Shown here piece after piece: positions 25,767 to 33,950 of a stretch of DNA of 64,000 nt (position 1 is its first letter; each line of letters starts with the position of its first letter). The position numbers and the translations under genes are program-made. Source of the stretch: Bradyrhizobium barranii subsp. apii (GTDB taxonomy: Bacteria; Pseudomonadota; Alphaproteobacteria; Rhizobiales; Xanthobacteraceae); assembly GCF_011516635.5 (NCBI RefSeq), contig NZ_CP096255.1:6818501-6882500 (forward strand), read 5' to 3'. The notes beneath the pieces were generated by a model that had not been told where the DNA came from, searched no databases, and worked only from the letters and a program-made list of their open reading frames with translations.

Positions 25767-26006
25767 ATGCCGCTCTACTTCTTTCGAATTCGGAACGGCC
25801 GCTATTCCGGCTGTGCGGACCAGGCGACGGAGTTTGCCGATCGCGATGCGGCCTGGAAGATGATGACCAGCATCTGCGCCGACATGGCCGCCGGCCTCGC
25901 GCGCAAGCTCAACGAAAATTCCGAATGGCACATGGAGCTGCTGGACGAGGCCAAGGAGCCCGTGTTCCGGATCCGCATCATCGCGGAATCGTTCGAGGAG
26001 ACTTGA
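25767..26006 (+). CDS. DUF6894-like small protein
   Basis: The 79-residue protein begins MPLYFFRIRNGRYSGCADQA, with FADRDAAWKMMTSICADMA and a closing strand EPVFRIRIIAE. It has the YFF-x-(I/L)R start and overall layout of the DUF6894 group but less of the central Asp-Gly signature than the proteins at 15230 and 22417. A GTG three codons earlier is an alternative start. The role is unknown. Confidence 0.65.
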   Translation: MPLYFFRIRNGRYSGCADQATEFADRDAAWKMMTSICADMAAGLARKLNENSEWHMELLDEAKEPVFRIRIIAESFEET

Positions 26007-26009
26007 GGC

Positions 26010-26264
26010 CTAGTCGGCGCTGGGCAGCCGCCGCATGGTGAATTCGATCTCGCCGCCCGGCAGTTCGCGCCAGGTCTCGACCGCGCTCATATAGCCGGCC
26101 TTGGGGTAGCGGGCGAAGAATGCCTCCGCCCTCGCCCGCGCCGCCGGGCGCGGCAGAGTGAAAGTCTCACGCAAGAAGCCGTCGCCGCCGCGCTCGCCCG
26201 GCTTGCCGCCCATCTTGCGCCGGCGCGCCATCCGCTCGGCGAGATCCCGCGGACGATCGGCCAT
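26010..26264 (-). CDS. Conserved hypothetical protein (84 residues)
   Basis: The product begins MADRPRDLAERMARRRKMGG, has FTLPRPAARARAEAFFARYP in the middle and ends GGEIEFTMRRLPSAD. It is basic, soluble and has no signal peptide. It is convergent with the DUF6894-like gene, stop codons three bases apart. The ATG at 26264 was chosen over one 26 codons upstream since the extra part lacks coding character. Confidence 0.6.
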   Translation of the reverse strand: MADRPRDLAERMARRRKMGGKPGERGGDGFLRETFTLPRPAARARAEAFFARYPKAGYMSAVETWRELPGGEIEFTMRRLPSAD

Positions 26265-26367
26265 GCCGTCCCTCCTCAACGCAATACGCTCTCGGAGATG
26301 TAGGGAGCAGGCCGGCCGAAGAGGAGTCCCGGCCGGAGGCATCAGCCGCCTCCGATCGGGGACAAGG

Positions 26368-26664
26368 TCAATTGGCGGTCGTGCCGGACTTCTTCTTGGG
26401 CGCGCTGGTTGCGGCCGATGCCTTCGGCGCAGCCGCCTGCTTCGGCGGGTCGGAACGCATGTTGCCCCAGGGATCGTTGGACGCCTTGGAGTCCGGAATC
26501 TTCTTCAGCGTTTCCTTGTAGGCCTTGTCACGCTCGGCTTCCGCGGCCTTTTCCTCGGGGGTCTTGCCCGGACCTTCCTGCAGCAAATTGAGATTGGGCA
26601 TTTGCGCGTAGGCCGGTCCCGCCAGCACGGCCAGCAGCACCGCCGCCATACGGAAGAGCTTCAT
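26368..26664 (-). CDS. Small secreted Lys/Pro-rich protein
   Basis: The 98-residue product has a signal peptide (MKLFRMAAVLLAVLAGPAYA) and a hydrophilic mature part with DKAYKETLKKIPDSK and NDPWGNMRSDPPK, ending in an Ala/Lys/Pro-rich tail. The KAYK-x-x-L-x-(K/R)IP ... DPWG motif is shared with the protein encoded at 30431, so the two are paralogues. It is probably periplasmic. No function is known. Confidence 0.65.
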   Translation of the reverse strand: MKLFRMAAVLLAVLAGPAYAQMPNLNLLQEGPGKTPEEKAAEAERDKAYKETLKKIPDSKASNDPWGNMRSDPPKQAAAPKASAATSAPKKKSGTTAN

Positions 26665-26747
26665 CATTGACTCCTTGATCATCCATGAAGGGCGGGTCAA
26701 CCGCGCCTTGTCGTTCTTGTCAACGGCCCGCTAGGCCGAATGGCGCG

Positions 26748-26879
26748 CTAGAGCCGGTCCGATCTGCACGATTTCGGCGCCTGCAGCCAGTCGTCCCAAA
26801 TCGGGCCGCATCTGGTGCACCCGTCCAGCGCGAGACCCAGCGCTATCAACCCAAACACAAGGACACACCGACGCAACAT
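26748..26879 (-). CDS. Small lipoprotein (43 residues)
   Basis: The peptide begins MLRRCVLVFGLIALGLALDG with a lipobox-like ALDGC (Cys21), followed by TRCGPIWDDWLQAPKSC and the end RSDRL. After lipidation the mature peptide would be only about 23 residues with two more cysteines. The longer in-frame open reading to 27335 overlaps the thioesterase gene antisense and is not believed. Confidence 0.55.
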   Translation of the reverse strand: MLRRCVLVFGLIALGLALDGCTRCGPIWDDWLQAPKSCRSDRL

Positions 26880-27026
26880 CGCCCACCCGTTCCCAAGCCC
26901 AGTATCATATCGGCCCAAGTCAGGCATTTTCAAGCCGACAGAGCCGACCGAAGACCGGGTGACTTTGCCGCGCCGATGCGCGCAGAATAGCCGAAACATC
27001 CAGCAACACAGGGGGGACCGACAGCA

Positions 27027-27491
27027 ATGCCATCGCAGCCAGAAGCCGAGTTCGGCATCGCTGAGGCCAGACGCATACTCGGCGAGGTCTTTGCGCCCTG
27101 GGTCCAGGATCTCAACCTCGCCGTCGAGCGCCTCGAGCACCTGCCGCCGCCGGACGAGCCGGACTGGCAGCCGGGCGCGCTCCTGCGCATGCCATTCTCG
27201 GAGCGGCTGTGCCGCAACGGCGGCGTGGTGTGCGGCCAGGCGCTGATGGCGCTTGCCGATACCGCGATGGTGATCGCGAACCTCGCCGCCAATCGCGGCT
27301 ATCGTCCGATGACGACGGTCGATCAGACCACGCATTTCATGCGTGCGGTCTCCTCCTCGGATGTGCTCGCCGACGCCCGCGTGGTGCGGCTCGGACGCAC
27401 CATGAGCTTTGGCCGCGTCACGCTGCTCTCGGCCTCCGACAACAAGCAGGTGGCGATGGTGTCGAGCGCGTTCGCGATGCTGCCGGGCTGA
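27027..27491 (+). CDS. PaaI-type hotdog thioesterase
   Basis: The 154-residue protein has the hotdog-fold pattern: RNGGVVCGQALMALADTAMV (central helix with the catalytic acidic residue), MTTVDQTTHFMRAVSSSDVL and ARVVRLGRTMSFGRVTL. Such enzymes hydrolyse acyl-CoA thioesters, often aromatic or medium-chain ones, in the cytoplasm. The substrate cannot be inferred from the single-gene context. A GGGGGGAC-type ribosome binding site precedes the ATG. A hairpin follows the stop. Confidence 0.8.
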   Translation: MPSQPEAEFGIAEARRILGEVFAPWVQDLNLAVERLEHLPPPDEPDWQPGALLRMPFSERLCRNGGVVCGQALMALADTAMVIANLAANRGYRPMTTVDQTTHFMRAVSSSDVLADARVVRLGRTMSFGRVTLLSASDNKQVAMVSSAFAMLPG

Positions 27492-27506
27492 GCATCATCC
27501 AAAAAG

Positions 27507-27546
27507 AAGAGAGCCGCGTGAGCGCGCAAGGCGCTCCGCGGCTCTC
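27507..27546. terminator. Hairpin after the thioesterase gene
   Basis: AGAGAGCCGCG and CGCGGCTCTC form a 10-bp stem, with a further GAGCGC/GCGCTC pairing inside. There is no long T-run on either side, but the stem is strong and lies between convergent genes. Confidence 0.5.
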
Positions 27547-27629
27547 CAATCAATTTCGCATCGAAGCGAGGGACTGAAGCGCGATTGCGTCCGCGCTTCG
27601 GTCAGCTTCAGGAATTACTTGCCGAGAAT

Positions 27630-27908
27630 TTAGTCAGCCGCGGTGACGACGCTGACGGTCGGATTCTTTCCGCAATAGGCACCGAACTTCTTGGCGTTCT
27701 CGATGAACACCTCGGTGTCGATGATCGCGTTGTCCTCGTCGCCCTTGTACCAGCCGTCCATCCAGGTCAGCACGACCGCGATGTTGTCTTCGCCGCTCTC
27801 GAGGAACTGCTTGCAGGTCATGGTCGAGAGGTCCCACTTGACGGCGTGGGCGGGCATCGACGACAGCGAGAGCGCTGCGGCGAACAGAAGCGAAAGCGTG
27901 GTCTTCAT
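27630..27908 (-). CDS. HdeA-like periplasmic chaperone
   Basis: The 92-residue precursor has a signal peptide (MKTTLSLLFAAALSLSSMPA, cleaved after AHA). The mature part contains LSTMTCKQFLESGED, VVLTWMDGWYKGD and KKFGAYCGKNPTVSV. The two cysteines, about 47 residues apart, and the tCkqFl start match HdeA family acid-stress chaperones, which bind unfolded periplasmic proteins at low pH. The ATG at 27908 follows a GGAGAT-type site. It is monocistronic. Confidence 0.8.
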   Translation of the reverse strand: MKTTLSLLFAAALSLSSMPAHAVKWDLSTMTCKQFLESGEDNIAVVLTWMDGWYKGDEDNAIIDTEVFIENAKKFGAYCGKNPTVSVVTAAD

Positions 27909-28086
27909 CAATATCTCCATCGGCGCGTAACGCCATAAAGGAAGGGCTTGTGAGGGAAGTCGGCGGGAAGTGACTCACCGCTCCAACGTCGTAAACGAAG
28001 TCTGAAGCGCTGTGCAAGTAGCGCCAGTATTGAGTTTATTTCAACGTAATTTCTATGCACTACTTCACAATCATCGTTATGGATTA

Positions 28087-28335
28087 ATGCCGATGATCGA
28101 GAAACGTGCAGCGCAGCGTTACCGTGTTTTCAAGGGTGGAACGATCACCTTTGAAAGCAGCGGCATCGCGTGCACGGTGCGAAACATGTCGGAAGGCGGC
28201 GCGGCGATCGAGCTCGATTCCCCCGTCATATTGCCGAAATCATTCACGCTCTCGATCGCGCGCGACAATTTCGTACGGAATTGCCGCACCGTATGGCGCA
28301 ATGACAGGCGCATCGGCCTCGCTTTCGTACGATAG
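28087..28335 (+). CDS. PilZ domain protein
   Basis: The product of about 82 residues is a single PilZ domain. It has the RxxxR segment in QRYRVFKGG and the (D/N)xSxxG segment in NMSEGGAAIE, both contacts for cyclic di-GMP. The stand-alone domain probably acts as a c-di-GMP-responsive adaptor in the cytoplasm. Starts at 28087 and 28093 are both possible; an upstream ATG at 28012 would add 25 residues without similarity. Confidence 0.8.
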   Translation: MPMIEKRAAQRYRVFKGGTITFESSGIACTVRNMSEGGAAIELDSPVILPKSFTLSIARDNFVRNCRTVWRNDRRIGLAFVR

Positions 28336-28381
28336 CGCGCGCGATGTGAACAACCGTTCGCATCGCATACACAACGCAGCA

Positions 28382-30430
28382 TCATGCTTGCTTTATACGA
28401 CGTCGACGACGCCAGCGCAGGCTCGCGATGATCAGCAGGATGATCGCGAACACAATTGCTGACGACGACACCCAAAATCGTCCGCCCGGACGATCGATGG
28501 TGCGCGACCACAGCGACGGCCCTTCACCCGGCCGCGCCAGGCGAAACGCAACGACGCTGTCGCCGATCGAGGTGCCGACCTCGGAGTGGCCGCCGGCGCC
28601 GATCGCGACATACTGCTCGCCCTTCCAGAGATAGGTCATGGGGTTGGCGACGCCGGGCACCGGCAGCCGGCCTTGCCATAACTCGCGGCCGCTTCGCGCA
28701 TCGAAGGCGCGCAGATAGGCATCCATCGCGCCGGTGAAGACGAGACCGCCTGCGGTGACCGCGAGCCCGTTGACGAGCGGCGCGCCCCACGGCAGCGGCA
28801 CGCCGAGCGGCGCAAGGTCTTCCGTGGTACCGACCGTCGAACGCCAGAGGATCTTGCCGGCTTTCAGATCGACCGCGACCATCTCGCCCCAAGGCGGCTT
28901 GTTGCAAAGAAGCCCGAGCGGCGACATCACCACCGCGCGCGACATCGCGAACGGCGCGCCCTTCTGCTGGCCGAAATCATGACCGGGAGGCGGATCGAAT
29001 CCAGCCGCCTCCGCACGCGGGATCAGCTTGATGAGATGAACGGCGCGGGCGGTGTTGGCGTAGAGGATCTGGTTGACCGGGTCGAAGGCTGCGCTACCCC
29101 AGTTGACGCCGCCGCCGGTGAAGGGAAACTCCGCCGTGCCTTGCGTCGAGGGTGGGGTGAACACCCCCTCGTTACGTGCCTCCGCGAACTGCCTTTCGCA
29201 AGCGGAGCGACCCAGGCCAGGGAGGAGCGAGAGCGCATCCTCAGTCGAGATTCTTTGCGATGTCAGCGGCGGCACATGCGTCGGGAATGGCTGCGTCGGC
29301 GACAGTCGTTCACCTTCCGCGCCGCCTTGCGGCACCACGCGCTCTTCCACCGGCCACACCGGCTTGCCGGTATCGCGGTCGAGCACGAAGACAAATCCCT
29401 GCTTGGTCGGCTGAATCACGACATCGCGCAGGCCGTCTCCGGTGTCGATACGCGTCAGCGTCGGCTGCGACGCCAGGTCGTAATCCCAGACGTCGTGATG
29501 CACGGTCTGGAATGCCCACACGAGCTCGCCGGTCTCGATGCGCAGCGCGACCACCGAATTGGCGTGCTCGTTGTTGCCCGGCCGCTTGCCGCCCCAAAAG
29601 TCCGGCGACGGCGAGGATGTCGGCAGGAAAACCAGCCCGCGCGCCGCGTCGACCGACATCGGCGCCCAGACATTGGCGTGACCAGCTTCGACACCGTCGC
29701 GCTTGAGCGGTTCGAAGGTCCAGCGCGGCTGGCCGCTGCGCGCATCGAACGCGCGCACCACGCCGCTCGGCGCGTCGACGCGGCGGTTGTCGCCGATCGC
29801 GGAGCCGATCACGACGACACCGCGGCCGACCGCCGGTGGCGAGGTGATCTGGAATTCGCCAGGCCAGTCCAGCTTCATGCCGATATCCGGCCTGACCCCA
29901 CCGCCAGTGCCGAAACCGGCGCAGGGAATCCCGATCTTTGCATCGAGCGCGATCAGGCGGACATCGTTCGTGCCCATGAAGATACGCGATCGGCAGGCGG
30001 CATTCGCGGGCGCCTCATCGTCGATCCAGTAGGTCACGCCGCGGCAGACATAGCGGTTGGCGGGCCGCTGGTTGGTCGCGATCTTTGGATCGAAGCGCCA
30101 TTTCTGCGCGCCCGTGCCGGGATCGAGCGCGATCACCTCATTGAAGGGCGAGCAGAAGATCAGGCTGTCCTCGACGAACAATGGCGTCGCCTGGAATTTG
30201 GTTCGCCGCATCACCTCGGGCGGCCGCGCCGCGAGATCGCCGGTATGGAATTCGAAGGCCCGAACCAGATTGCCGACGTTGTCGGGCGTGACTTCCCGCA
30301 AGGGCGAGAAGCGTGAGCCGCCGGGATCGCCACCCCAGCTCTCCCAGGCGATGCCCGGCCACGACGAAAACAGGAGGAGCACGATGGCGGCGGCCGACTG
30401 ACACAGACGGCTCGCCAACGCCCCCCTCAT
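28382..30430 (-). CDS. PQQ-dependent dehydrogenase (glucose dehydrogenase-like)
   Basis: The 682-residue protein is an eight-bladed quinoprotein. It has an N-terminal signal or anchor (SAAAIVLLLFSSWPGIA), then WGGDPGGSRFSPLREVTPDN, ATPLFVEDSLIFCSPFNEVI, NVWAPMSVDAARGLVFLPTS, FQTVHHDVWDYDLASQPTL and NPMTYLWKGEQYVAIGAGGH, blocks typical of membrane glucose/quinate-type dehydrogenases. It oxidises a sugar or polyol in the periplasm with PQQ. Unlike Gcd it lacks the five N-terminal spans and instead has one C-terminal span (IVFAIILLIIASL) and a basic tail. A small secreted protein gene lies immediately upstream and may be co-transcribed. Confidence 0.85.
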   Translation of the reverse strand: MRGALASRLCQSAAAIVLLLFSSWPGIAWESWGGDPGGSRFSPLREVTPDNVGNLVRAFEFHTGDLAARPPEVMRRTKFQATPLFVEDSLIFCSPFNEVIALDPGTGAQKWRFDPKIATNQRPANRYVCRGVTYWIDDEAPANAACRSRIFMGTNDVRLIALDAKIGIPCAGFGTGGGVRPDIGMKLDWPGEFQITSPPAVGRGVVVIGSAIGDNRRVDAPSGVVRAFDARSGQPRWTFEPLKRDGVEAGHANVWAPMSVDAARGLVFLPTSSPSPDFWGGKRPGNNEHANSVVALRIETGELVWAFQTVHHDVWDYDLASQPTLTRIDTGDGLRDVVIQPTKQGFVFVLDRDTGKPVWPVEERVVPQGGAEGERLSPTQPFPTHVPPLTSQRISTEDALSLLPGLGRSACERQFAEARNEGVFTPPSTQGTAEFPFTGGGVNWGSAAFDPVNQILYANTARAVHLIKLIPRAEAAGFDPPPGHDFGQQKGAPFAMSRAVVMSPLGLLCNKPPWGEMVAVDLKAGKILWRSTVGTTEDLAPLGVPLPWGAPLVNGLAVTAGGLVFTGAMDAYLRAFDARSGRELWQGRLPVPGVANPMTYLWKGEQYVAIGAGGHSEVGTSIGDSVVAFRLARPGEGPSLWSRTIDRPGGRFWVSSSAIVFAIILLIIASLRWRRRRRIKQA

Positions 30431-30655
30431 TTATTTGGGCTTCTTGGCAGGTTCAGCCGGACGGGCTCCGCCCCACGGGTCGTACTTCTCCTTGGGCTCC
30501 GGAATGCGCTCGAGCGCGGCCTTGTAGGCCTTTTCGTCGACCTTGGGCTTATTGTCCGACTTCGCTTCGTTCGGCTGGCCTCTGCTGCGGCCCTGCGCCT
30601 GCGCCGACGCAGCCGTTAGTGCGAGCACGGCGGCCGCGATGACCAAAATCCGCAT
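30431..30655 (-). CDS. Small secreted protein upstream of the PQQ dehydrogenase
   Basis: The 74-residue product has a signal peptide (MRILVIAAAVLALTAASAQA) and a short mature part with EKAYKAALERIPEPKEKYDP and WGGARPAEPAKKPK. It is a paralogue of the protein at 26368 (KAYK, IP and DPWG motifs). Its stop codon directly adjoins the ATG of the PQQ dehydrogenase gene, so the two are almost certainly one transcript. The role is unknown. Confidence 0.7.
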   Translation of the reverse strand: MRILVIAAAVLALTAASAQAQGRSRGQPNEAKSDNKPKVDEKAYKAALERIPEPKEKYDPWGGARPAEPAKKPK

Positions 30656-30806
30656 TGATGCAATCCCCCTCGTCTGGGGCACAAATTAGCCTGCAATCCC
30701 GTAATAGCAAATGCCGGGGGGCCGGGATTTCAGCAAATCTTGATCGGCCGGGACTTTGCCAGATCGCATTCCTGCCTATCTGTTGGCCCGCAGGGGACCT
30801 TCACGG

Positions 30807-31211
30807 ATGTTGCGGATTGTTGCTCATGCGGCGCTGCTGGCCAGCGCGCTCGCACTCGGTTCTTGCGGCTTCGCCGACAGCCGCGCGCCGGTGCCCGAGT
30901 TCATGCGCCTGAAGGAAGCCGAGCAGCCGCCCCCCGAAGCGCCCCCTGACGTCAAACGCGTGGTCCGCGAGCAGATCAACGTGGTCTTCCTCAACTCGTC
31001 TTATCCGCGGGAGGTGCACGTCGCCCCGCCCCATCGGGAGGTGCGGGGACAGGGCTGGACCGCCTGCGTCAGCGCGCAGCTCACCTCCGCCACCGGCTCC
31101 ACGCTCGGCACCCAGATTTACATCGTGACGATATCAGGCGGAAAGGTCGTCGATCGCCGCCGCGCGGAAGCGGACGACATCTGCGGGACGGAAACCTACG
31201 AGCCGATCTAG
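30807..31211 (+). CDS. Putative lipoprotein (134 residues)
   Basis: The N-terminus (MLRIVAHAALLASALALG) leads to a lipobox-like ALGSC with the modified Cys at about residue 20. The mature part has APPDVKRVVREQINVVF and GWTACVSAQLTSATGS, ending CGTETYEPI. It is probably anchored in the envelope. The ATG at 30807 was chosen because the signal sequence starts there. I recognise no family. Confidence 0.65.
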   Translation: MLRIVAHAALLASALALGSCGFADSRAPVPEFMRLKEAEQPPPEAPPDVKRVVREQINVVFLNSSYPREVHVAPPHREVRGQGWTACVSAQLTSATGSTLGTQIYIVTISGGKVVDRRRAEADDICGTETYEPI

Positions 31212-31325
31212 GAACAAATCACGCCGACACGCGCTCCGGTTCCGGGAAAAACCTGTAATTCGACCCGGAACGATCACCGCCTCCCCTTCTTGTTACCCCC
31301 GAGGGCAGTTTCGGAGGAGGACACG

Positions 31326-31655
31326 ATGAGGACATTCACGATCGCACTACTGGCTAGCGTCGGCGCCCTCGCTGCGGCGAGCGGCGCGAAGGCCGCGGAC
31401 ATCTACACGACCAGCGAATACGCCAACCCTGAGCTCGTTCAGGAAGTCCGGCTTGTCTGCGATGACGCCGGCAATTGCTATCGCACCCGTGGCGGCTCGC
31501 GCGGGATCGTGCGCGACTCCTACAACGCCATGCCGCGCGATCGCTATTACGAGCGTCGCACCTATCGCGACTGGGACGATGGTCCGCGCGGCGGCGTCGG
31601 CATTCGGGCGCCCGGCGTCAGTGTCGGCGTCGGTGTCGGCGGCGACCGCTGGTAG
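31326..31655 (+). CDS. Small secreted Gly/Arg-rich protein
   Basis: A signal peptide (MRTFTIALLASVGALAAASG, cleaved after AKA) precedes a mature part with VRLVCDDAGNCYRTRGGSRG and a Gly/Val-rich tail. GGAGGAGGACACG gives a strong ribosome binding site. The two close cysteines (VCDDAGNC) could form a disulfide. Proteins of this type are common and uncharacterised in Bradyrhizobium. Confidence 0.7.
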   Translation: MRTFTIALLASVGALAAASGAKAADIYTTSEYANPELVQEVRLVCDDAGNCYRTRGGSRGIVRDSYNAMPRDRYYERRTYRDWDDGPRGGVGIRAPGVSVGVGVGGDRW

Positions 31656-31675
31656 TCACTGAAGCTGTAACAGGG

Positions 31676-31708
31676 CAGGACCGGACGAGAGCCACTCGCC
31701 CGGTCCTG
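31676..31708. terminator. Hairpin between convergent genes
   Basis: CAGGACCGG and CCGGTCCTG form a perfect 9-bp stem with a 15-base loop, between the secreted protein gene and the convergent YeeE/YedE gene. There is no T-run; it is probably a two-way terminator or barrier. Confidence 0.55.
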
Positions 31709-31714
31709 TCCATG

Positions 31715-32182
31715 TCAGGTTTCGAGCGGATCGGCCGGCGCGACGAAGCGCGTTGACGACGGGAGCTGCGCGATGAAGCGGGCGAGCACCATGCCGGCAC
31801 ACATCGCGGCGACGAAGATGAAAGCGGACGCCGAGCCGAATCCGAGCGCGGTGAGCGCAGGGCCCGGGCAAAAGCCTGCGAGCCCCCATCCGATGCCGAA
31901 GATGGCAGGACCGGCGACAATTCTCGGATCGATGTCTTTTCGCGTCGGAAGGTAAAAGCGGTCCGCGAAAAACGGTCGCGCGAGTTTCAAGACACGGCTG
32001 AAGCCGATGAAGGTTACCGCGACAGCACCCGCCATCACGAAGGCGAGGCTCGCATCCCACGTTCCGGCGGGAACGCCGGCGACGTCCAAGAAGTTCAGCA
32101 CCTTTGCCGGATTCGACATGCCGGAGACGATGAGCCCGATACCGAAGAGGAGGCCGATCGCGAATTGGATGAGGATTGCCAT
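31715..32182 (-). CDS. YeeE/YedE family transporter half, second subunit
   Basis: The 155-residue membrane protein begins MAILIQFAIGLLFGIGLIVS and contains GMSNPAKVLNFLDV, a conserved block of YeeE/YedE (DUF395) proteins, and FGIGWGLAGFCPGPALTALG with the conserved Cys. These proteins are linked to uptake of thiosulfate or other sulfur compounds. The partner gene lies five bases upstream, and the two short halves together equal one full-length YeeE. Confidence 0.85.
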   Translation of the reverse strand: MAILIQFAIGLLFGIGLIVSGMSNPAKVLNFLDVAGVPAGTWDASLAFVMAGAVAVTFIGFSRVLKLARPFFADRFYLPTRKDIDPRIVAGPAIFGIGWGLAGFCPGPALTALGFGSASAFIFVAAMCAGMVLARFIAQLPSSTRFVAPADPLET

Positions 32183-32187
32183 CGTCG

Positions 32188-32616
32188 TCAGCCCCAGTGC
32201 CGCATCACGAAGACAGTGGCGATGCCCGCCGACATGAAGGTGATGGTCGCGACCAGCGATCGCAGCGACAGCCGCGACAGGCCGCAGACGCCATGGCCGG
32301 ACGTGCAGCCGCTGCCCCAGACCGCACCGAAGCCCGTGAGCAATCCGGCGACGATCAGCACCGGCGTTCCCGCCGCGATCGTTTGCACCGGCAGGTTTCC
32401 GCTGACGATGCGCACCAGGATGGGCGCGGCGACGAGGCCGGCGACGAAAGCGAGCCGGCCGGCGAACTCGCGGTCCTCGTAAGGCGGAAACAGCCGCGCC
32501 GCGATGCCGCTGACACCGGCGATCCGTCCCGTTGCCCACATCAGGAGCACGGCGGACAGGCCGATTAACGCGCCACCAAGGAGCGACGCCATCGGCGTGA
32601 AAGGTGTGGCGATCAT
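32188..32616 (-). CDS. YeeE/YedE family transporter half, first subunit
   Basis: The 142-residue protein has a series of hydrophobic helices, with GALIGLSAVLLMWATGRIAG near the start and GFGAVWGSGCTSGHGVCGLS, the Cys-rich pore motif of YeeE/YedE proteins. It forms an operon with the next gene (gap of five bases). No sulfurtransferase or regulator is next to it, so the exact sulfur substrate is open. GGAGGATC precedes its ATG. Confidence 0.85.
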   Translation of the reverse strand: MIATPFTPMASLLGGALIGLSAVLLMWATGRIAGVSGIAARLFPPYEDREFAGRLAFVAGLVAAPILVRIVSGNLPVQTIAAGTPVLIVAGLLTGFGAVWGSGCTSGHGVCGLSRLSLRSLVATITFMSAGIATVFVMRHWG

Positions 32617-32773
32617 TGTGATCCTCCAGGTCGAGAGCTTCCATCATGGCACGCCGCGGCGGCCCGAATGCTCAATGAGACGTTAATATTACCATTCGAA
32701 TTGAAGCGGCGTCCCAACGGAATTTTCCAATCTTTGCGCTAAGCATGACCTTCTGAACGGGGAACGACGGGAC

Positions 32774-33943
32774 GTGGTCGATATCGCGCATCAGGCAGCG
32801 ATCAATCCGGCATCGGCAAGGGCTGCCGCGGCAACGCGCGCGCTCGTCCCCCTCACGTCCATCGATCCCAGCCAATGGCGCGCGCTCGCCCAGCGCGTGA
32901 TCGAGCCGAACGGCTATTACCTGCCGGGCTGGGAGCTCGCCGTGAGCGAGGCCGCACGCGGTCGCACCGACGCCTCGGCGCTGCCCGCCTTCGACGGCTC
33001 GTCGGCGCGGCTGATCGGGCTGATGCCGGTGGTCTCGCTCTGGCGCGCCTGGAAGATCCCCTTGCCTGCGCTGGTGAGCGCGCATCCCTATGGCACCCTC
33101 TGCAGCCCGCTGATCGACCGCGATGCGCCGATCGAAGCGGCCTCGCGGCTGTTGCAGCATGCGCGCGAGGCCGGAGCGCATGCACTCGTGCTGAACGACG
33201 TTGCACTCGACGGCGCGGCGATGAGTTCGCTCAAGGAGGTTCTCAATCGCGACGGCCTGAAGCCGCGTATCCTCTCCTCCTACATCCGCGCCAGCCTCGA
33301 CGCGACGCAGGATGGTGAAACGCTGTTGCATGGCGCGCTCGGCGCCAAAAAACTCAAGGAGCTGCGTCGCCAGCGCCATCGCCTCGAAGAGCACGGGCCC
33401 GTCGCCTTCGAGGTCGCGCGCAAGCCCGACGAGATCGGGCCGGCGCTCGAAACATTCCTGCAACTCGAGGCCAGTGGCTGGAAAGGCAAGCGCGGCACCG
33501 CGCTGATCCAGCATGCGGGCGATGCGACTTTCATTCGCCGCGCGGTTCCCGCGCTGGCAGAGACCGCGCAGTGCGAGGTCATCACGCTGCGCGCCGGCAC
33601 GACGCCGGTGGCGGCCGGCATCGTGCTACGCCACCAGGACCGCGCCTTCTTCTTCAAGCTCGGTATCGACGAACGCTTTGCAAGATATTCGCCGGGCGTG
33701 CAGCTCACGCTCGACCTCACACGGTATCTCTGCTCCGATCCGGCTATCGCCAGCGCGGACTCCACGGCGAGCGCCGACCACCCCATGATCAACCCGATCT
33801 GGCGCGGACGCTTCGCCATCGGCGACGTGCTGATTCCGCTGCGGCGTCACGATCCGGTCGTCGCGCTCACTCACGCGGCGCTGGTTGGCCTCAACGTCGC
33901 GCACGAGGCCGCGCGACGCGTGGTGCGTCTGCTCCGCAAATAA
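32774..33943 (+). CDS. BioF2/CelD-like acetyltransferase domain protein
   Basis: The 389-residue protein looks like a GNAT-type enzyme of the BioF2-like/CelD group (often annotated with polysaccharide synthesis). The relevant part is KKLKELRRQRHRLEEHG, FLQLEASGWKGKRGTA and AGIVLRHQDRAFFFKLGIDE near residues 190-310, followed by YSPGVQLTLDL. It may acylate a cell-surface component. The start appears to be GTG at 32774. It stands alone, convergent with the DsbA-like gene. Confidence 0.7.
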   Translation: MVDIAHQAAINPASARAAAATRALVPLTSIDPSQWRALAQRVIEPNGYYLPGWELAVSEAARGRTDASALPAFDGSSARLIGLMPVVSLWRAWKIPLPALVSAHPYGTLCSPLIDRDAPIEAASRLLQHAREAGAHALVLNDVALDGAAMSSLKEVLNRDGLKPRILSSYIRASLDATQDGETLLHGALGAKKLKELRRQRHRLEEHGPVAFEVARKPDEIGPALETFLQLEASGWKGKRGTALIQHAGDATFIRRAVPALAETAQCEVITLRAGTTPVAAGIVLRHQDRAFFFKLGIDERFARYSPGVQLTLDLTRYLCSDPAIASADSTASADHPMINPIWRGRFAIGDVLIPLRRHDPVVALTHAALVGLNVAHEAARRVVRLLRK

Positions 33944-33950
33944 GCGAAAG

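Noticed and set aside
28979..30316. 445-codon open frame antisense to the PQQ dehydrogenase
   Set aside because: A mirror of strong codon bias in the real gene; no domain is recognisable.
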